Part shown: positions 59,741-64,000 of the stretch, in pieces | How positions within the stretch are numbered: the stretch's first letter is position 1 | How the letters are laid out: every line of letters begins with the position of its first letter | Translations under genes and position numbers: made by a program | Notes under the pieces: generated by a model | What the model saw: the letters and a program-made list of their open reading frames with translations, nothing else | The model's database searches: none | What the model was told of the DNA's origin: nothing | Origin: Cranoglanis bouderius | Lineage: Eukaryota; Chordata; Actinopteri; Siluriformes; Cranoglanididae | Assembly: GCA_023630585.1 (NCBI GenBank) | Contig: CM042562.1 | Span: 5,344,684 to 5,408,683, forward strand | Direction of reading: 5' to 3' | Length of the DNA: 64,000 bases

Positions 59741-60639
59741 CTTTAAAAAAAAAAAAGTTTCTCAGTGGTTCTTTTGATAGTTAGCAGTTCCAGCTTTCTA
59801 AAGGGGCTTCACTTCGAACCTGTTGTGAAAGGGTTAATCTATTGTAGGGTTCTACAGAAGATCTTTACAGGGACACTCCTTAGGGACAAACTGTCTTCAA
59901 CCTTTAAGAAATTTTCTAAGAGTGTACATACCAGACAAATAACAAAAAAAGAGGTTAATCAGGGTTGTGAGGATTCATGTGGTTTTATTGTGTTCAAATG
60001 CAAACAATTGACATCCAAAAACAATTAAATGTCCAATTAAATGTTCTGCAGTCAGTCGCAAATACTTCAGGTAAACAAAGATCGGGGGTAATTTATAGAC
60101 AAAACACAGAAAAACAACCCAGCTTCTAAACACAGCAGATACATGCAAAGTGCTTTGAAACACAATCCAGATTTACTAAGTGATAGGCAAGACTCCACAA
60201 AGAGAGCAGCTTTTACATAGACAAAAAGCAGATCAGCTACAGATGAACTTGATTAGTTAACATGACAGTGAAGTTCTTTCAACTGAGACCTCTGTTGGAT
60301 TGGGAATAACTGCTGTGTGCTAGCGTAACAGTGTGCCATTGGCACGGGAGACTGTAGTGAGGCAGTCAGACTTCCTGTCATCTTTAAGATAATCACATCT
60401 GCAGCATCCTGACCACTCCATCTTTCATTCATGGATGAAAGGAAAGAGCAAAAGCATAGACACTGCCATTTAACAAGAGTCTGTTCATCACCCACACACA
60501 ACATCCCCGACACGAACGACACGAGAAATACTTTTACTTTTCAGTTCTTCACATGCTCAGATACATGACATCTTGGAATTATAAGGTTTATCTGATTTGA
60601 GTTAATGTTATAAAGATGTTATTCACCTACCACTAAATA

Positions 60640-60890
60640 TATGTGCTCCAGGGTTCGATCCCAAACACAGGGGGTTACTTCATGTTCTCCCTGTGTCCGC
60701 ATGGGTCTCTTCCAGATCCTCTGGTTTCCTCCAACCTTCAAAAACATCCCTGTACGTAGGAGGGCTATTCTAATTTGTATCTGTGTGTGTGCATGATACA
60801 TCGCCCAGCTTGTGTCCTGCCTTGTGCCCAGTGTTCCCAAGATGCACCACAACCCTGACTAGGATAAGCCTGAAGATGAATGAATATATG
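60640..60890 (-). repeat. dispersed fish repeat, copy 2
   Basis: The reverse strand reads ATTCATTCATCTTCAGGCTT, ATCCTAGTCAGGGTTGTGG, GGTTGGAGGAAACCAGAGG and GGGAGAACATG, then GATCGAACCCTGGAG. Same block order as the copy at 7608, with better-preserved 3' end. Confidence 0.75.
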
Positions 60891-61789
60891 AATTTAGATT
60901 TTACACAAAAATGTTAATTAAAAGACTTTAAAAGATCTAAGTTAAAATGTTGCATATACTTTGACTTGAGGATAAAAATTTTATGGCTCAATATTTTAAT
61001 ATCACAATATTGTCATATAGAACCTCATAATTCCAAGGTCTTGTTAAACAGCTCAAAGTCCAGTGTTTATTAGTCACAACATCATACACACAATCTGAAC
61101 ATGTCATTTCATTATTTGTATATTGACCCAAACTGATTGCATCCTGCTAACTACTTCATTCATGTTAGTTTTTGTTCTCTTGGGAATTGTGCAGGGATCA
61201 GATGTAATCTGTGGTCAGTGCACATTTGTAGGTCCAACATGTGTAATCAATCTTGACATAAATGGAAAACAGAGCTCAAGAGTAACTCCTACATTGTCCA
61301 TCACATGTGCAAGACCATAAAGTGAACAAATACAGGACAGAAAGTGTACAAATTGATTCCAGATATTAGGTTTGTTTGGGTTTTTTTTTTTTTTTTTTTC
61401 ATTTTAAGATTATCACTGTATTTTCAGCAGTTAAAACATACAGATAGAACATATATTACTTAAGATGTTTCTCTGTACTGAGGGGGAAAAACAGTGTAAA
61501 CTCAAAACTCCTATAATGTAAACCAGTTGTTGAATTCTGTCAATCGATATTTAAAATATATGACAATATATAGGATGAGACCAAGCTAGAGTAAAAAGTG
61601 ATTACGTCCTAGTAACACAAACAAAAATTCCTCCCTGTGGAAAACTGTCACTTTCTAAATGACAAATTATACAAACTTCGACAAATATGTATGTTTGACT
61701 GATGAATTCATGAAAGATATAAAGATATATTTCACATATATTTTTCACATAAATGACTGTATGTGTGTATACATTATATACATATAGCA

Positions 61790-62375
61790 GGTGGTCTATA
61801 AGGAAAGCTCGGAGGATCATCAAAGACTCAGGCCATCCAAGCCATGCACTGTTCTCATTGCTACAATCTTGTAGACGATACCGCAGCATCAGAACCCGCA
61901 CCAGCAGACTAAGGGACAGCTTTTACCCTCAGACCACCAGGTTACTAGACTGTTAATAACCCCACACCCAAGGACCTGAACACTTATTCACTGAACTCAA
62001 ACGCACATATCACACTTTCACTGATATATATATATGCATATATTTATTATTACTAAAATAATCCCTCCATGCACACTTATACCAACACCAATACACACCA
62101 CATACCACTGCACGTTTTGTATACCATGTATACAATATCCCTTGCATCTGTCTGTATTGTATTTGCATAATGAGTACTGTGAACTGTGCTATATGCTATT
62201 GTACATTTGTATATTCTACCTTTAGATTACAGCAGATTACAACATTATTCTTATGTTGTTATTTATGTACATTGTGTTAAATGTACTTACTGTGCTACAT
62301 GTACAACTGCAATGTCTGGAACTTGCACCCGAGCTTTTCACGCTTCATTTTCACTGTGAAATGCTGTAGTGACAA
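61790..62375 (+). mobile_element. 3' end of a non-LTR retrotransposon (LINE)
   Basis: The frame to the stop at 61954-61956 encodes KARRIIKDSGHPSHALFSLL, then RRYRSIRTRTSRLRDSFYP and TTRLLDC. This is the conserved C-terminus of ORF2 (reverse transcriptase protein) in fish L2/CR1-like elements. About 400 bases of AT-rich tail follow, with TGCAATGTCTGGAACTTGCA and a TTTTCACTGTGAAATG...GTGACAA end. The element is 5'-truncated, as usual for LINEs, so the polymerase domain is absent. Exact clade not settled. Confidence 0.7.
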
Positions 62376-63598
62376 TTTATTGTATTATTTTCACTAATAT
62401 AATTTTATTTTATTTTTTTACTGGTTTTGTTTCCTATAGACAGCAGACTGTCTCTATTATATTAACACTAGGAGCCATCTATTGTCTGTCTGTTTACAGC
62501 AGGAGTTTACTGACTCTATGATAGCAGAAATGCTTAACACACATTGATGTTAATGTCAGTTTCAAATTGCTTGTCAGAAATCCTCAGCAATTCTAATTAT
62601 TTTAACACTCATGATCAAAGTAATGCAGTATCATTTCATGGACTGTATCTGGTAAAACAGCTTTTGTATATGTAAGATTTCAGTAGACACTGAGGTGGAT
62701 CCATGTAACCCAGATTTTTCTCAGTATTATATGTTCCTATTCTCATTCATTCTTAACCCAAACAGAACCTTAAAATCCCAAGGTCAGCAAATTGTTGTTT
62801 AACCATTTAACATGTTTTCTCCTTTTACTTTCATTTCATTTATGTATAATAGAGCAAAAGCTTTGCAACATGCCTGTATTGTTATACAAGTTAACTTAAG
62901 TAAATATAAGTTTTTATTTATTTTTATATTTACCCATTTCTTAAACTTTGATTTGTTCATAATTTCACATTCATTAATTTACTTGCATATTCAGCTATTC
63001 TTTTAATATTCATTTATTTATCAGTTGTTTAGCTTGATTAGCATGATTCATACATCACTAGTCTTAGTGATTACTATTTAGGCTCATATGATCAAAAGAA
63101 GCAGCAATGTATATGCATCTCAAATCCATCATATATTTACATGGCTTCATGCTGTTTTTCTTCTGATAAATTCAGGTGCAGATAAATAACTGAGATTAGA
63201 TTCATTCAGTTTAGTGTGCTGTCAACATCCGTCTCGTCAATAAAGAAAGTCCCCCTTTACTGCATATTTATCTATGCTGTACATTTAATACCTCATATTC
63301 TTATTTATAGTGTCTATTTACAGTGTCTTTTATTTAGGATTAAAAGCAGGCTTTCAGATCTATGAGCTGTAAGAGGATGTTGAGGCAGAGGACAAGTGTT
63401 TGCGCTGGATGTGTATATCATACGCAAGGCAGAGAAGTGCTTCTAAAACTTCACATCTGAACAGTCTGTTATGGGCATAAGCTATATTACATTCTATACA
63501 GTGTAATAAAAAGTACTCATCACTATCTTTATTTGTAACACGTGTGCCACAGTAATAATTAGAAATAATAGATTGATGAAGTATTTTTCCATTGATGC

Positions 63599-63649
63599 AA
63601 AAAAAAAAAAAAAAAAAAAAAAAGAATCCTGAGGAAAAAATACATATAT

Positions 63650-63721
<72 letters not shown>

Positions 63722-63740
63722 TTGTTGTTGTAGTTGTTAA

Positions 63741-63790
<50 letters not shown>
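63599..63790. repeat. poly-A, (AAT)n and (ATT)n palindromic array
   Basis: A run 63599-63623, AAT repeats about 63652-63720, a short GTTGTTGTAGTTG spacer, and ATT repeats about 63742-63790. The AAT and ATT arms are reverse complements. Translations over it are poly-Asn or poly-Ile artefacts. Confidence 0.95.
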
Positions 63791-64000
63791 GGCACCCTAT
63801 TTTTTTTGTACAAACTTTGTTATAGATTTTTGTGACTAGATTTATCAAGTCAGTACAAAAAACATTTTAGATTCCCAAACATTAGTTTTCTAGCACAAAA
63901 TTAAATGTTACAGAAAAATGTTTGTATGTCATTAAAGAAAGCAGCATATTATGTAAGAGACACTTTTCAGACCAAAAAAAAACACAATGAAGGCTGCTGG

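Larger units (their letters stand above)
56906..64000. other. downstream intergenic region, no gene recognised
   Basis: About 7.1 kb. No splice-bounded or long reading frame matched a protein I know. Simple A-rich repeats at 57590-57665, poly-T at 58606-58644, (GT)n at 58940-58984, dispersed repeat pieces, a LINE tail and an AAT/ATT palindrome. A minus-strand frame at 63360-63590 is unrecognised. Confidence 0.7.

Noticed and set aside
63559..63848. Poly-Asn/poly-Ile frames
   Set aside because: Translations of (AAT)n/(ATT)n arrays.
1..64000. CRISPR arrays, tRNA, rRNA, bacterial operons
   Set aside because: The tandem repeats are simple microsatellites without unique spacers. No cloverleaf or rRNA sequence was seen, and gene structure is clearly eukaryotic.

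Overview
The window is vertebrate, and almost certainly teleost, genomic DNA. It is intron-rich and full of long dinucleotide and trinucleotide microsatellites. It also carries fish-type dispersed repeats and a LINE 3' end. The repeat that reads 'ctttatcctggtcagggt' is familiar to me from ostariophysan fish such as catfish and characins, but I hold that placement only loosely.

One protein-coding gene is visible. It is the 3' part of tcf7l2 (TCF4), a Wnt-pathway HMG-box transcription factor, on the + strand. Exons are numbered by the 17-exon human scheme. Exons 5 to 17 are present. Exons 1 to 4, which hold the beta-catenin-binding N-terminus, lie upstream of base 1. Every exon called here keeps reading frame with its neighbours and has AG/GT borders. 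The constitutive path 5-6-7-8-9-10-11-12-14-17 gives 462 codons plus a stop at 54962.

Layout: 1-4184 is the end of intron 4; exon 5 is 4185-4286. A 36.3-kb intron 5 (4287-40557) follows. It holds microsatellites, a putative MITE, a dispersed repeat, inverted repeats, several stretches that look like conserved non-coding elements, and two CpG-rich stretches near 32.6-33.3 kb and 35.8-36.3 kb. Both CpG-rich stretches end in splice donors that would join in frame to exon 6. Exons 6 to 12 (40558-49082) encode the Groucho-region linker, the HMG box and the nuclear localisation signal. A splicing cassette follows: optional exon 13, the paired C-clamp exons 14 and 15 (73 nt each) and a probable 25-nt exon 16. 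Terminal exon 17 has a coding part at 54515-54962 and a 3'UTR to about 56.9 kb. From 57 to 64 kb I see no gene, only simple repeats, two dispersed repeat fragments and a LINE tail.

The main biological content is isoform control. The two candidate internal first exons would make N-terminally truncated, beta-catenin-blind Tcf7l2. LVPQ and SxLSS micro-insertions are switched by alternative splice sites. The C-clamp is swapped, dropped or cut short by exons 13 to 17. A strong G-quadruplex motif sits in the 3'UTR.
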